NCBI GenBank assembly: GCA_964432985.1
Contig: CAYSPT010000005.1
Span: 65,438 to 129,437, forward strand
Reading direction: 5' to 3'
Origin: CAYSPT01 sp964432985
GTDB lineage: Bacteria > Muiribacteriota > CAYSPT01
DNA: 64,000 nucleotides
Shown: one piece after another, positions 1-8,471 of the stretch
How positions within the stretch are numbered: position 1 is the first letter of the stretch
Layout: each line of letters starts with the position of its first letter
Program-made: the position numbers and the translations under genes
The notes under the pieces: model-generated
Database searches by the model: none
What the model was told of the DNA's origin: nothing
The model's input: only the letters and a program-made list of their open reading frames with translations

Positions 1-100
1 TTCGAGCGTTCGTGCTCGACTTCGAGCGTTCGTGCTCAACTTCGAGCGTTCGTGCTCAACTTCGAGCGTTCGTGCTCGACTTCGAGCGAACGTGGTACAC
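1..100. repeat. 20-bp tandem repeat with internal dyad, cut by window edge
   Basis: Four nearly identical 20-bp units fill positions 1-80 and a fifth, degraded unit fills 81-100. Units 1 and 4 contain TCGAGC and GCTCGA around a 6-base loop, so each could fold into a small hairpin; units 2 and 3 carry one G-to-A change in the second arm. The array lies directly upstream of the ribosome-binding site of the HEAT-repeat gene. It starts at the window edge, so its full length is unknown. Confidence 0.9.
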
Positions 101-136
101 GTGGAGACCGGATAAGGTTGTTGGAGGAATAACATT

Positions 137-1114
137 GTGGAAAAGACTCTGGAGGACTGGATAACTGACCTTGAAAATCCGGAATGGGAGTACCGGTTTC
201 TGGCCTGTAAAACACTGGGACTTGAAAAAGAACGGGCAGCGGTACCAAGGATTATCGAACTACTCAATGACCAGAATCACAACGTCAGGCTCAGTTCCGC
301 CCGTGCCCTTGGTGAGATAGGGGACCCGCGGGCAGTCGACCCGTTGCTCACTGCACTGGCTGAGCCCAACGAATGGGTTCGTCTGCAGATTGTCGAAGCG
401 CTGGGGAAACTTGGGGATAACCGGGTTGGACTGGTGCTTTCCCGTTTCATGGAGACGGAGCTTGATGATCGTGTACGGGCCACCATTGTCAAGGTACTGG
501 GGAGTCTGGGTGATCAGAAGATGGTTCCCATTCTTGTCTCTTATCTCAAGGACGCCGATCTCAGGGTGCGAGCCAACGCCGTAGAGGCACTGGAGATCAT
601 CGGCGATGAAAAAATTCGCGAATTCCTCTTTCCCATGATGGAAGGAGCCAATCATCGTATCAAAGCGAATATTGCCAAGGCGCTCTTCAATCTCGGTGAT
701 TACACTGGATTAAAAATATTGAAGAAGATGATCAAGGAAGAAAACGAGTGGATGCGGGCCGCTGCTGCCTGGGCCCTGGGAGAGATACGCTCCAACGAAG
801 CCATCAAACCTCTGGTAGAGGCTCTGGGGGACAAATACTGGTTTGTTGACAGAAACATTATCCGGTCGCTGGTCAAGATAGGAATGACGACCGTTCGTCC
901 GCTGATCAACAAGCTGAGAAAGAAGCAGCTCGACCACCGGGTTCGCCTGGGAGTCATTGTGGCCCTGGGAGAAATTGGAGATGAAGGAGCACTGGGTCCC
1001 CTTATTGGCGCCATGAACGATTACAACGGTGAAATCAGGCTTAAAGCAGAGGAAGCCGTTGACCGGATCAGAGAAAACTCCAGGAGAAGGCGGGAATTGG
1101 AGAATAGATATTGA
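137..1114 (+). CDS. HEAT-repeat (PBS lyase-like) protein
   Basis: The 325-residue protein is built almost entirely of about ten 30-32 residue helical repeats with the HEAT/PBS-lyase pattern, such as VRLSSARALGEIGDPRAV near residue 55. There is no signal peptide or membrane segment, so it is probably a cytoplasmic protein-protein scaffold; no catalytic motif is visible and the partner cannot be named. The GTG start at 137 is chosen because GGAGG at 123-127 sits about 9 bases upstream. Its TGA overlaps the TTG start of the next gene by 4 bases, implying translational coupling. A second, longer HEAT protein lies at 27.7-29.7 kb. Confidence 0.85.
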   Translation: MEKTLEDWITDLENPEWEYRFLACKTLGLEKERAAVPRIIELLNDQNHNVRLSSARALGEIGDPRAVDPLLTALAEPNEWVRLQIVEALGKLGDNRVGLVLSRFMETELDDRVRATIVKVLGSLGDQKMVPILVSYLKDADLRVRANAVEALEIIGDEKIREFLFPMMEGANHRIKANIAKALFNLGDYTGLKILKKMIKEENEWMRAAAAWALGEIRSNEAIKPLVEALGDKYWFVDRNIIRSLVKIGMTTVRPLINKLRKKQLDHRVRLGVIVALGEIGDEGALGPLIGAMNDYNGEIRLKAEEAVDRIRENSRRRRELENRY

Positions 1115-3459
1115 AACGTCTGACAGGCCTGATGATGGGTGTCCATGTGAGCTCGCTCAAAGTAAACAAGTTTGAAGTAACCTTGTTTACAGTATGCTTG
1201 TTTACAGTATGCTTGCTTACAGTATGCTTGCTTACAGTATGCTTGCTTGCTTCAGGGATATCTACCGTTTGTGCCGACAGTGGTTCGCACTCGGCGGCCC
1301 TGGACGCCACTGCCTACCGCGATGTTTCCATCCTGTATAAACGAGCTGCCGGACTGATCGAGGAGCACAGATACGAAGCCGCCGTCCTGCTGTTTGAAGA
1401 GATAAACACCATCAATCCTTATATCGCCGAGGTTCACGGCAATCTCGGGTACCTGTACGAAGTCATCGGTAAGCAAGAGCTGGCGGAAGCGGAGTACCGC
1501 ACCGCCATAGAAATAAAGCCTGATTACGCCGATGCGCTCAACAATCTCGGATACCTTTTGGCTCGTCGCGGAGATGACATGCGAGAATCTCTTGAATTGT
1601 GCCGTGACGCAGTCACCATCGCTTCGGACAATCCTGCCTTTCATGACAGTTACGGATATGTGTTGTTCAGGATGGGGAAGGTGTCCGAAGCGTTTATCCA
1701 TTTTCAACGAGCACTTTTTTACGATAAAAACTCCGCTTCTACGTATTATCACCTCGGTCTTATTTACCGTGAAAAAGACGACCTGGAGAAAGCGCGGGAG
1801 CATTTTGAAAAAGCAGTCAGTTATCGCAACAGCCCAGGTTTGGCCTATCTCCGGCTGACCCAGACATTGGTGGAAATGGGCAAACTGTCCGATGCAACCG
1901 AGGTACTGGGCAAAGCCCGGTGGGTAGCGGAGAAAAAATGGATTTCTCCGGCCTCCCGGGTAGAGCTTACGGAAAACCTGACCTGCTTCATGCGAATGGG
2001 AATTCTGCAGGGTATGGTGGAGGTCGAATTGGCCGGCAGCTCGGTTGCCGACCAGATCAAGGAAAAAGCAGCTGCCAGCCTGGAACATCTTCCTATGAAT
2101 GATCTCTCCCCGGATGTCCGGAAACTGCTGTCGGAAGAGCAGTTGTCAAACTATTACATTACAACCGCCGGTCTGGTGAAATGTCGTAAACATGGATACA
2201 ATCCCATGGCGACTGTGCTAAAGGACCGGGTTCGTGCCCAGCGGGGGCCCTATCTGGAACGAAAGGGACGTCTGCTGATGAAAATGGTGGAGATGGCCCT
2301 GGCCCGCAAGGAGCTGAAGGAAGGCCGTAAGGATCTTCCGATATCGGGTGAAATTGATGTCGCCGCCCTGAAAACGGAGGGATATCTTCCTGATAATTTT
2401 GGCGTCGATTACGTCTTTTCCCGGGATGAACTGGGAAAAATTTCTTTCGTGGTGACCAAAGAAGCCCTGGCGGCGGTAATCATTCCTCCCGGGCTTGAAA
2501 TACGGACTATTGCCGAGGCGCGCTCCGACCCGTCTCTTCCCTCGCCGGTAGAAGTACCGACGCCCGACGACGAATTTGACTTCGACCAGCCGGACATCTT
2601 CGATTCCACTGAAGGTGCAGAAGAAGTATTCGAGGATGGAGTGTCCGACGAAGATCTCTTCGGTGACGAGGAGGTGGAAGAGGAAGAAACTCCCTCCGTT
2701 ACACCGCCTGTCCAACCGGCAGTGCCGGCTTTCGACATGACACAGTTCATCCAGGCACCACCCATCATTGCGGTCAGTCCGGATTTCAAAGTGGGCTGGG
2801 CCATCCGTCAGAAACTGACTACCGCCTATCAAGCGATGGACAACTATTACGCAATCGTGGGAGAGTCCGGCAGTTCGTGGCACATCGAGCACGTGGGTGC
2901 CAGCCTGCTTGGAATGGCCGCCAGTTATCCCGACTTGAAGTCCATGCTCATGGGACTGGTAGTCGACAAGAAAAGCGGCCTGGTTTCGAGAGCCGTTTTG
3001 GGCAAACCGGGTGAAAAGGGAAAAGAGATAAAAGTCCCGGCCATGCCCAATGTTCCGAAGGTCGATCCGGTTGAACCGGTCAATGTAGAAGTAACCATCG
3101 CCCTGGGTACGTTTCCGGCCAAGAAATATGTTACCAAGTATGCCACCACCTGGACGGGAATCAAGGGTGACCTCGAGGAGGTCCTTCTGAGGAACGACGC
3201 CGGGGAACAGTCCTACGAACTGGCCGAGCACCCGTCGAAGAACAGCACGGATATCAGCGGCATCTCGCTTTCGCTGAAGGTTTTGAAGTACACCAACGGT
3301 ATGGAGTACTGGCTGGCGGAAAATGAAGTGGTGAGCGCCTTTTTCCCCATGGGGGAAGCCGGAAAGACCGAACTGGGTATCGTGAAGATGGTAACTACCG
3401 CCGCCACCCAGGAAGTGACCCTGATCGAGACGGATGTCGAAGCGCAGCTGAAGTGGTAA
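1111..3459 (+). CDS. Secreted TPR-repeat protein with acidic linker
   Basis: This 782-residue protein begins with a signal peptide whose hydrophobic core is a run of LFTVC/LLTVC pentapeptides, ending near CADSGS. Residues about 65-290 form TPR repeats (for example a unit with GNLGYLYEVIGKQELAEAEY). Residues about 480-545 are a strongly acidic, Pro-rich linker, followed by a C-terminal domain of about 230 residues that I do not recognise. The TTG start overlaps the upstream TGA by 4 bases and GGAG lies about 8 bases ahead. It probably acts in the periplasm or cell surface as an assembly or interaction factor; the precise role is unknown. Confidence 0.8.
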   Translation: MKRLTGLMMGVHVSSLKVNKFEVTLFTVCLFTVCLLTVCLLTVCLLASGISTVCADSGSHSAALDATAYRDVSILYKRAAGLIEEHRYEAAVLLFEEINTINPYIAEVHGNLGYLYEVIGKQELAEAEYRTAIEIKPDYADALNNLGYLLARRGDDMRESLELCRDAVTIASDNPAFHDSYGYVLFRMGKVSEAFIHFQRALFYDKNSASTYYHLGLIYREKDDLEKAREHFEKAVSYRNSPGLAYLRLTQTLVEMGKLSDATEVLGKARWVAEKKWISPASRVELTENLTCFMRMGILQGMVEVELAGSSVADQIKEKAAASLEHLPMNDLSPDVRKLLSEEQLSNYYITTAGLVKCRKHGYNPMATVLKDRVRAQRGPYLERKGRLLMKMVEMALARKELKEGRKDLPISGEIDVAALKTEGYLPDNFGVDYVFSRDELGKISFVVTKEALAAVIIPPGLEIRTIAEARSDPSLPSPVEVPTPDDEFDFDQPDIFDSTEGAEEVFEDGVSDEDLFGDEEVEEEETPSVTPPVQPAVPAFDMTQFIQAPPIIAVSPDFKVGWAIRQKLTTAYQAMDNYYAIVGESGSSWHIEHVGASLLGMAASYPDLKSMLMGLVVDKKSGLVSRAVLGKPGEKGKEIKVPAMPNVPKVDPVEPVNVEVTIALGTFPAKKYVTKYATTWTGIKGDLEEVLLRNDAGEQSYELAEHPSKNSTDISGISLSLKVLKYTNGMEYWLAENEVVSAFFPMGEAGKTELGIVKMVTTAATQEVTLIETDVEAQLKW
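1183..1242 (+). repeat. 15-bp in-frame tandem repeat encoding the signal-peptide core
   Basis: Four consecutive 15-bp units, TTG(T/C)TTACAGTATGC, each encode L(F/L)TVC in the reading frame of the TPR protein and form most of its hydrophobic signal-peptide core. Because the unit length is a multiple of three, gain or loss of units would change the length of the core without shifting the frame. Confidence 0.92.
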
Positions 3460-3468
3460 ATATCCTCC

Positions 3469-3655
3469 AGACAATCACTGTTTTCTTTTGAGTTCTCAAT
3501 CTCCGGTTGCGATATTCGTACGCCTTCTTTCGCTGTCGCGTACATCCTGTACGTGGACTCGCCATCCATGGCTCGACCACTTCTTGACCGCTTCAGTTCG
3601 GCTACGACTATTACACAACCTCCGATATGAACTCTTCAGAAAACAGTGATTGTCT
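3469..3655. repeat. 187-bp element bounded by inverted repeats (MITE-like or bidirectional terminator)
   Basis: Positions 3469-3486 and 3638-3655 are perfect 18-bp inverted copies, and the match continues imperfectly inwards (GAGTTC versus GAACTC). The enclosed 150 bp encode nothing recognisable. The element fills the gap between two convergent genes, the TPR protein and folC. It could be a non-autonomous mobile element, or a long hairpin that ends transcription from both sides; a target-site duplication is not evident. Confidence 0.6.
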
Positions 3656-3706
3656 TTCGAGCATCTTCATCACTTACAAGAGGGAAATCTTTGGTTCTAG
3701 TAGTTA

Positions 3707-4996
3707 TTATGAAGTGAGTAACGGGCGGATTTGGCCGGCGAGGTAGAGGGAACCGGTAACCAGGACCAAATCGTTTTTACCGGCTCTGTTCAATGCCTTT
3801 TCAAAAGCTTCGGGTGGGTTCGGTTCCACCGAAACATCCATGAATCCAATCCGTCGGAAATCATCTGCCAGAACATCCGGATCTTCAGCCCGGGCAATAC
3901 TGGGGCGTGTGGTTACCACGCTGTGCGCCAACGGGGCGAGCAGCCTGGCCACCTGGAGGTGCTTTTTATCCCGCATGGAAGCGAAAACACAGTGGATACG
4001 TATATCGGGGGAAAGGTGCAGGTTTCGAATGGTGCGCGCCATTGCCCGCAGTCCGTCGGGGTTGTGAGCGCCGTCAATAATCACCGTGGGAGTCCCTTTA
4101 ATTAACTCGAATCGTCCCGGCCATCTGACATTCAGAAATCCTTCCAGCAGGGTGTCTTGATTGGTAATTCCCACCTCCCGTGCCGCCGCCAGAGCGGTCA
4201 TGGCGTTTCGTGCCTGGTGATGTCCAAGCAGCGGCGTTTCGATGTTTCTGAGGATGAAATCCGCTCCTCTCACGGTGAAGCACATCCGTTCCAGGGAGAT
4301 ATCGTTGAGCGCATAGCGGAAATGCCGGGTTACCGGAAACATGCGGGCGTTTCGCCGGACACATTCCTCTTCCAGCAGTTTCAGTATCCGGGGCCGTCGT
4401 TCCCCCGTCACCAGGGTGCTGCCGGCTTGTGCTATGGCCACTTTTTCCAGGGCTATCGAGGTGAGAGTTTTTCCCAGAGTCACGGTGTGGTCCAGCCCCA
4501 CATTGGTCAGGACCGGTAAAGCGTTCTTAAATACATTTGTGCCGTCCAGACGTCCGCCCAGTCCTGCTTCCACCACGGCGAATTCCACGCCGCAGTCGCG
4601 AAAAATCTCCATCCCCAGCCCGACCAGCGCTTCGAAGTAAGTGGGGTGTCCGATAAAGGGATTTCGTTGAAGCGCCTGCATGTCCGGAACTATCTTCTCC
4701 ATGGCAGCCGCGATGATTTCTTCGGAAGCATTTTCGCCGTTGATCCGGAAACGTTCTTTAAAATCGGAGAGGTGAGGAGATGTGAAAAGTCCGACCCTGT
4801 ATCCCGCTGCCTGCAGAATTGACGACAGAAAAGCTGCAGTGGAACCTTTTCCATTGGTTCCGACTATGTGTATGGTACGGAAGTCGTCTTGTGGTCTTCC
4901 CCGCCGCTCGAGCAGGGCGGTAATTTTGTTCAAAGCATATTTTTTAAATGCAAAATGCAGGTTTTTTAAATAGGCTCGTACCTCGGAATAATTCAT
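3707..4996 (-). CDS. folC: Bifunctional dihydrofolate/folylpolyglutamate synthase
   Basis: FolC adds glutamate to dihydropteroate and then to reduced folates with ATP hydrolysis in the cytoplasm. The 429-residue length is typical. The P-loop GTNGKGS is at residues 46-52, SPHL at 73-76, GLGGRLDGTN at 145-154, GLDHT at 167-171, the LxGxHQxxN-type block near 257-264 and the second-domain motif DGAHNPDG at 308-315. The ATG start gives the usual FolC N-terminus, but no good Shine-Dalgarno is visible upstream. It stands alone on the minus strand between unrelated genes, with no other folate gene in the window. Confidence 0.95.
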   Translation of the reverse strand: MNYSEVRAYLKNLHFAFKKYALNKITALLERRGRPQDDFRTIHIVGTNGKGSTAAFLSSILQAAGYRVGLFTSPHLSDFKERFRINGENASEEIIAAAMEKIVPDMQALQRNPFIGHPTYFEALVGLGMEIFRDCGVEFAVVEAGLGGRLDGTNVFKNALPVLTNVGLDHTVTLGKTLTSIALEKVAIAQAGSTLVTGERRPRILKLLEEECVRRNARMFPVTRHFRYALNDISLERMCFTVRGADFILRNIETPLLGHHQARNAMTALAAAREVGITNQDTLLEGFLNVRWPGRFELIKGTPTVIIDGAHNPDGLRAMARTIRNLHLSPDIRIHCVFASMRDKKHLQVARLLAPLAHSVVTTRPSIARAEDPDVLADDFRRIGFMDVSVEPNPPEAFEKALNRAGKNDLVLVTGSLYLAGQIRPLLTS

Positions 4997-5025
4997 GGCA
5001 CTGCATGGTAAACGATACCATCATT

Positions 5026-5067
5026 GGTTTCAACCACTAACTGTTTGGGTTTCAACCACTAACTGTT
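5026..5067. repeat. Direct repeat of 20 bp, period 22
   Basis: The 20-mer GGTTTCAACCACTAACTGTT occurs at 5026-5045 and again at 5048-5067, in the gap between the divergent folC start and the small plus-strand gene. It may be an operator or a chance tandem duplication; no regulator can be assigned. Confidence 0.85.
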
Positions 5068-5128
5068 GGTCTATTTACTGCTTCACAGTATACTCATCAT
5101 CAAGCGGAACGGATACTGGAGGCAGGAT

Positions 5129-5353
5129 ATGCGGGTTGTGGCAACCGAAAAGGAAGATGATCGAGTGATCATGGTGGTGCAGGCCCAGCATCAAAAACTA
5201 CGTCTCAGTATTTCAATCGAAGATGCAAGACGTTTGCACGCCTTCAGGCTGAACGGCCGCCAGTTTTCCGGGGTGTACACCTCGGAGGGTAAAAAAGAGA
5301 CCGGTGCCGATTCTGCCTTGACCAGGTCAATTTCTGTTGGATCATCAGAATAA
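5129..5353 (+). CDS. Small protein of unknown function
   Basis: The ATG at 5129 is chosen because GGAGG at 5118-5122 precedes it with 6-base spacing; a longer reading frame opens at 5066 but has no ribosome-binding site there. The 74-residue product has a charged, beta-rich N-terminal half (MRVVATEKEDDRVIMVV) and a polar C-terminus, with no signal peptide, cysteines or recognisable motif. It is convergent with the downstream hydrolase, 41 bp away. I do not recognise the family. Confidence 0.55.
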   Translation: MRVVATEKEDDRVIMVVQAQHQKLRLSISIEDARRLHAFRLNGRQFSGVYTSEGKKETGADSALTRSISVGSSE

Positions 5354-5394
5354 GACGGATAATCTAAATAGGTCAAATAAGCTAAAAAGGCCAA

Positions 5395-7068
5395 TCAGCA
5401 CTCAGATACTCCCGGTTCCCCAGTGCCCTGTTTCATCATGCGCCGGTCTCTCTTTCTGGCAGAAATCCTGATAGCTGCAAGGGCCAGAACCGGCCCGAGA
5501 ATTGAATGAGAGATCATTCTGATCTGAGATATGAAAAGCTCTGCCCCCACCACGCCCTGCTGGAAGCGGTAGAACCATAATCCTCCTGCCAGTAAAGATA
5601 TCGCCACCAGCAGCACTATGCTTACCGCTGAGGTTGCTTCTGTGATTTCTGCTGGATGGGTGAATGAAAAAGGGCCTCGTAATCTGGTGAGAAACCAGAT
5701 TTTAAAGCTGCTGAGGTATCGGGCGACCACTCCCGGTACGATCATCTCTATCCCGGCCCAGAAAATGAGAATCCAGGGCAGGGAACGCCATCCTTCCTCC
5801 CATGGCGGCGGCCCAAACAGTCCGAACATAGAGACTATTTTCGAGGGAAGCACGGCCAGAGTCCAGAGTGGGAACAGCGGCGCACATTGAAGGGAAACCG
5901 GAAAGGTGTCCCAGAACCAGCTGCTGGAGACAATGAGGTTAGTCGTAATAGCCAACCATACGATCACCAGGACTGAAACCAGGGAGGGGCGATCGTCGCG
6001 TTTTCTCTCTATGGGCACAATGGCAAACGGCAGCAGGGAATACAGGAGTATCCCTTTCCAGAGATGTCCTACCAGAAGCCCCGAAACCTGGGACAGCATG
6101 ATGGCTCCCACTAACAGGCTCCTGCGTTTCCAGGCCGGTTTAGCTCCCGGATGCTGCAGCAATAACACAAATAATGCCATGATTCCCAGGTAAAGCATGA
6201 ACTCTCCAAGTATGTCTTTTATTATATTATTTACACGGCGCTCGGGGCCGTTTTCTCCCTCGTCCGACTGCTCGAACGTACCTTTCAGAAACCGAGTGGT
6301 ACGGCTCAGTATAAGAGGGTCCAGGCTTTCTATGAAGTGGTTGCTCAAAGGTGAAACAAACAGCTCTGTTGGATAGTGAGTCCCGGCTTCTACCAGTGTG
6401 GCAGCTACTTCGTGAGGATAGAATATCTCGTCAAAACCGCCCACGGCCCCCAGTATTGCCAGCCCATGTCGGGAAGGTGTTCCGTTATCTGCTGCAAGGA
6501 GTGGGGTCGGGAAAAGAGTACCGATTAAAACACAGGCTTTGGAGCCGGATAAGGTTTCCGCCAGCATAAAAGACGGTTCTCCCCCATCGGAGTGCCCTGC
6601 AGCGGCCCACGGCACCCGGCCTTTGCCGACAGCAGGGTGAATTGTCCGCTTCCAGATTACTGCCGCTTCCGTGGCGTGCCCGGCAGGTTTAAGCCAGACA
6701 TCACCGGAAAAGTCAAAAGCAACCGCTTCAATCCCTTCCCTGGCCAGGGAGGTACCGAGAAAACGGAATGCTTCCTTGCACGAATTGGTTCCGTGCATGA
6801 GAAGTACCCGCGGAAAGATGTGCCCTCCTGATGTTCTGGTACCAGCAATGGAATCTGGATGGTAGATATGATAGGGCAGCATAGTAGAGGATGTCCCTTT
6901 TGCAGTAAAGCAGGTTCCCGTTCGAATTGTCACCCGTCCCGTTTCCGTAAGGGCACCCCCGCAAAAAATGAATGCAACAGCCAGCACCATCAGGGTAATG
7001 GTGCCGGAAAAACAATTCGCGACGAGTCGATGAAACAAGCCGTTGCCATCTTGTGTTTTATTGATCAC
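5395..7068 (-). CDS. Membrane-anchored alpha/beta hydrolase
   Basis: The 557-residue protein has an N-terminal membrane segment (about residues 24-40), then an alpha/beta-hydrolase domain with the oxyanion-type LMHGTN at 90-95 and the nucleophile elbow GHSDGG at 158-163 (Ser160). A conserved-looking NHF near residue 265 may supply the catalytic His. The C-terminal half is hydrophobic with about six to seven predicted membrane segments and basic loops (KRKRD-like, KRDRR). The active site is probably extracytoplasmic or at the membrane face. Substrate is unknown; an esterase or peptidase role is possible. It stands alone, convergent with the small upstream gene. Confidence 0.75.
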   Translation of the reverse strand: MINKTQDGNGLFHRLVANCFSGTITLMVLAVAFIFCGGALTETGRVTIRTGTCFTAKGTSSTMLPYHIYHPDSIAGTRTSGGHIFPRVLLMHGTNSCKEAFRFLGTSLAREGIEAVAFDFSGDVWLKPAGHATEAAVIWKRTIHPAVGKGRVPWAAAGHSDGGEPSFMLAETLSGSKACVLIGTLFPTPLLAADNGTPSRHGLAILGAVGGFDEIFYPHEVAATLVEAGTHYPTELFVSPLSNHFIESLDPLILSRTTRFLKGTFEQSDEGENGPERRVNNIIKDILGEFMLYLGIMALFVLLLQHPGAKPAWKRRSLLVGAIMLSQVSGLLVGHLWKGILLYSLLPFAIVPIERKRDDRPSLVSVLVIVWLAITTNLIVSSSWFWDTFPVSLQCAPLFPLWTLAVLPSKIVSMFGLFGPPPWEEGWRSLPWILIFWAGIEMIVPGVVARYLSSFKIWFLTRLRGPFSFTHPAEITEATSAVSIVLLVAISLLAGGLWFYRFQQGVVGAELFISQIRMISHSILGPVLALAAIRISARKRDRRMMKQGTGEPGVSEC

Positions 7069-7261
7069 GGTCTATATGTCCATTCATGGGCAGGTTTGCG
7101 GCCCCGAACATCTTTTACACTTCCCTGTGAATTTCGTCAAGTTGCCAATGGAAAAAACAATCTGACAGGGCTACTCTCATTTTTTGCTTGTTGTGTTTTG
7201 GTTAGCTCATTAAATAGGCAGATATGGGTGAAGAAGGCATAAAGTGTATGTGCAGTAGGCG

Positions 7262-7290
7262 TTGACATATTAAACATAAAAGTATATTAT
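7262..7290 (+). promoter_or_regulatory. Sigma-70-type promoter for the binding-protein/kinase pair
   Basis: A perfect -35 box TTGACA at 7262-7267 is followed after exactly 17 bases by TATTAT at 7285-7290, one mismatch from TATAAT. Transcription would begin near 7297, leaving a leader of about 100 nt before the solute-binding protein gene. Confidence 0.75.
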
Positions 7291-7360
7291 CTTAACGATA
7301 ATTTAGGGCTAACTGCATTTTATCGAGGGTAAATTGCTGTCGGCGCTAAATAATCAAAGG

Positions 7361-7397
7361 GGGGAGGCTTTTCAGAAAAAGTAGGTTTTCTGAAATC
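7361..7397 (+). promoter_or_regulatory. Ribosome-binding site separated from the start by a hairpin
   Basis: GGGGAGG at 7361-7367 is about 30 bases from the start codon, too far for normal initiation. Between them lie perfect 10-bp inverted arms, 7370-7379 (TTTCAGAAAA) and 7386-7395 (TTTTCTGAAA), with a 6-base loop. Folding of this hairpin would bring GGGGAGG to within about 4-7 bases of the GTG at 7398 or ATG at 7401. The alternative is a later GTG at 7416 with a weak AGG. Confidence 0.55.
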
Positions 7398-7400
7398 GTG

Positions 7401-8450
7401 ATGGGATTAGGTAGCGTGAAAAAAAACGAACTGCTGGTGATAGCTATCACCGTTGTTCTTATTCTAGATCTTGCCCTGGCTGTCAACTACTTCTTCAAAA
7501 AGCAGTCCGCCGCTGACAGCGGAGAAATGCTTGAGAATCCGAATGTCCGGGCCCCGCTAACCCTCGGGCTGGTGATGAAGCCGGCCAATGCACTGGTTAT
7601 TCTCTCCGTGGAGAAGAATTTTATCCCTAGCAATATTGTGGACTACAATGTAAAAATATATCACAGTGAAGAAGCCGCTTTAGAAGGTTTGTTTTCCGGA
7701 GAGGCCGACATGGTGACGGCCTCAGAGACCTCGGTTGCATTCAACCGGTTCAAACGCCAGGATTTCAGTATTATAGCCTCTATCGGCTCTATCATCAACG
7801 AGGTCAAAATCGTAGCTCACCGGGGACACGGCGTCAGCACGACAGCGGACCTGTGGGGACAACAGGTGGGAACACTGAAAGGCTCCCCGACCCATTATTT
7901 TCTGCATCTGTTTTTGGAGAAGAATGGAATGACCGACCATGTGAAGGTGATCACGTTCAAGGAGCCCAAGGACATTCTCGCGGCCATGTCCAGCGGCGAG
8001 ATCGTCGCCGCTTCCATGCGGGAGCCGCACATATCGGAAGCAGTCGAGTTTTTCGGGGAGAACGTCGTCACCTTTACCGAGCACCAGTTGTACTCCAGTA
8101 TCGAAAACATCGTGATTATGAACAGCCAGGCTGCCAATCGCTCCGGAGTGGTCAATGTATTATTAAAAGCCGTGCTGCAAGCCGAAACATTTGCGGCGGA
8201 CTATCCCGGCGATGCCATCAGAATAATCGCCCGCAAACTGGGACTCTACCAATCCCAGCTTGATGTCATCTGGAGTGACCTGGAACTGAAGGTATCTCTC
8301 GACCGAAAGGTCCTTGATATGCTCACGAAGGAAGCCCGGTGGGCCCAGGTGGCAGGATTATCGGACAGCACCGCCATTCCCGATTTTGCCGGTTGTTTTT
8401 ACGTCGACAGTTTGAAAGCGTTGAAGCCCGAAGCGGTTACGCTTAAGTAG
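7401..8450 (+). CDS. Membrane-anchored NMT1/SsuA-like solute-binding protein
   Basis: The protein has an N-terminal membrane anchor (about residues 10-32, ITVVLILDLALAVNYFF) and a periplasmic two-lobed binding fold of the nitrate/sulfonate/thiamine-precursor type: LGLVMKPANALVILSVEKNF, the GEADMVTASE block and GQQVGTLKGSPTHYFL. There is no lipobox, so it stays attached by the uncleaved helix. No ABC permease or ATPase adjoins it; instead a Ser/Thr kinase gene follows 21 bp downstream. This suggests a ligand sensor rather than a transporter component, which is inference. A near-consensus promoter precedes it. Start could also be GTG 7398 or GTG 7416. Confidence 0.75.
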   Translation: MGLGSVKKNELLVIAITVVLILDLALAVNYFFKKQSAADSGEMLENPNVRAPLTLGLVMKPANALVILSVEKNFIPSNIVDYNVKIYHSEEAALEGLFSGEADMVTASETSVAFNRFKRQDFSIIASIGSIINEVKIVAHRGHGVSTTADLWGQQVGTLKGSPTHYFLHLFLEKNGMTDHVKVITFKEPKDILAAMSSGEIVAASMREPHISEAVEFFGENVVTFTEHQLYSSIENIVIMNSQAANRSGVVNVLLKAVLQAETFAADYPGDAIRIIARKLGLYQSQLDVIWSDLELKVSLDRKVLDMLTKEARWAQVAGLSDSTAIPDFAGCFYVDSLKALKPEAVTLK

Positions 8451-8471
8451 CAATGTTGTGGAGACAGGACC

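Larger units (their letters stand above)
7069..7397. other. Intergenic region with a strong plus-strand promoter
   Basis: This 329-bp stretch separates divergent genes. The first 190 bp hold no convincing gene. The distal part contains a near-consensus promoter, a G-rich ribosome-binding site and a hairpin immediately before the solute-binding protein gene, each listed separately. Confidence 0.7.

Noticed and set aside
1252..2088. 278-codon minus-strand frame
   Set aside because: Antisense to the TPR gene, with no family resemblance or ribosome-binding support.
2218..3474. 418-codon open frame on the minus strand
   Set aside because: It lies antisense to the TPR protein gene, has no recognisable domain and a composition typical of antisense shadow frames.
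7401..8450. Thiamine-precursor or nitrate ABC importer
   Set aside because: No permease or ATPase gene adjoins the binding protein, and it is membrane anchored rather than secreted or a lipoprotein.
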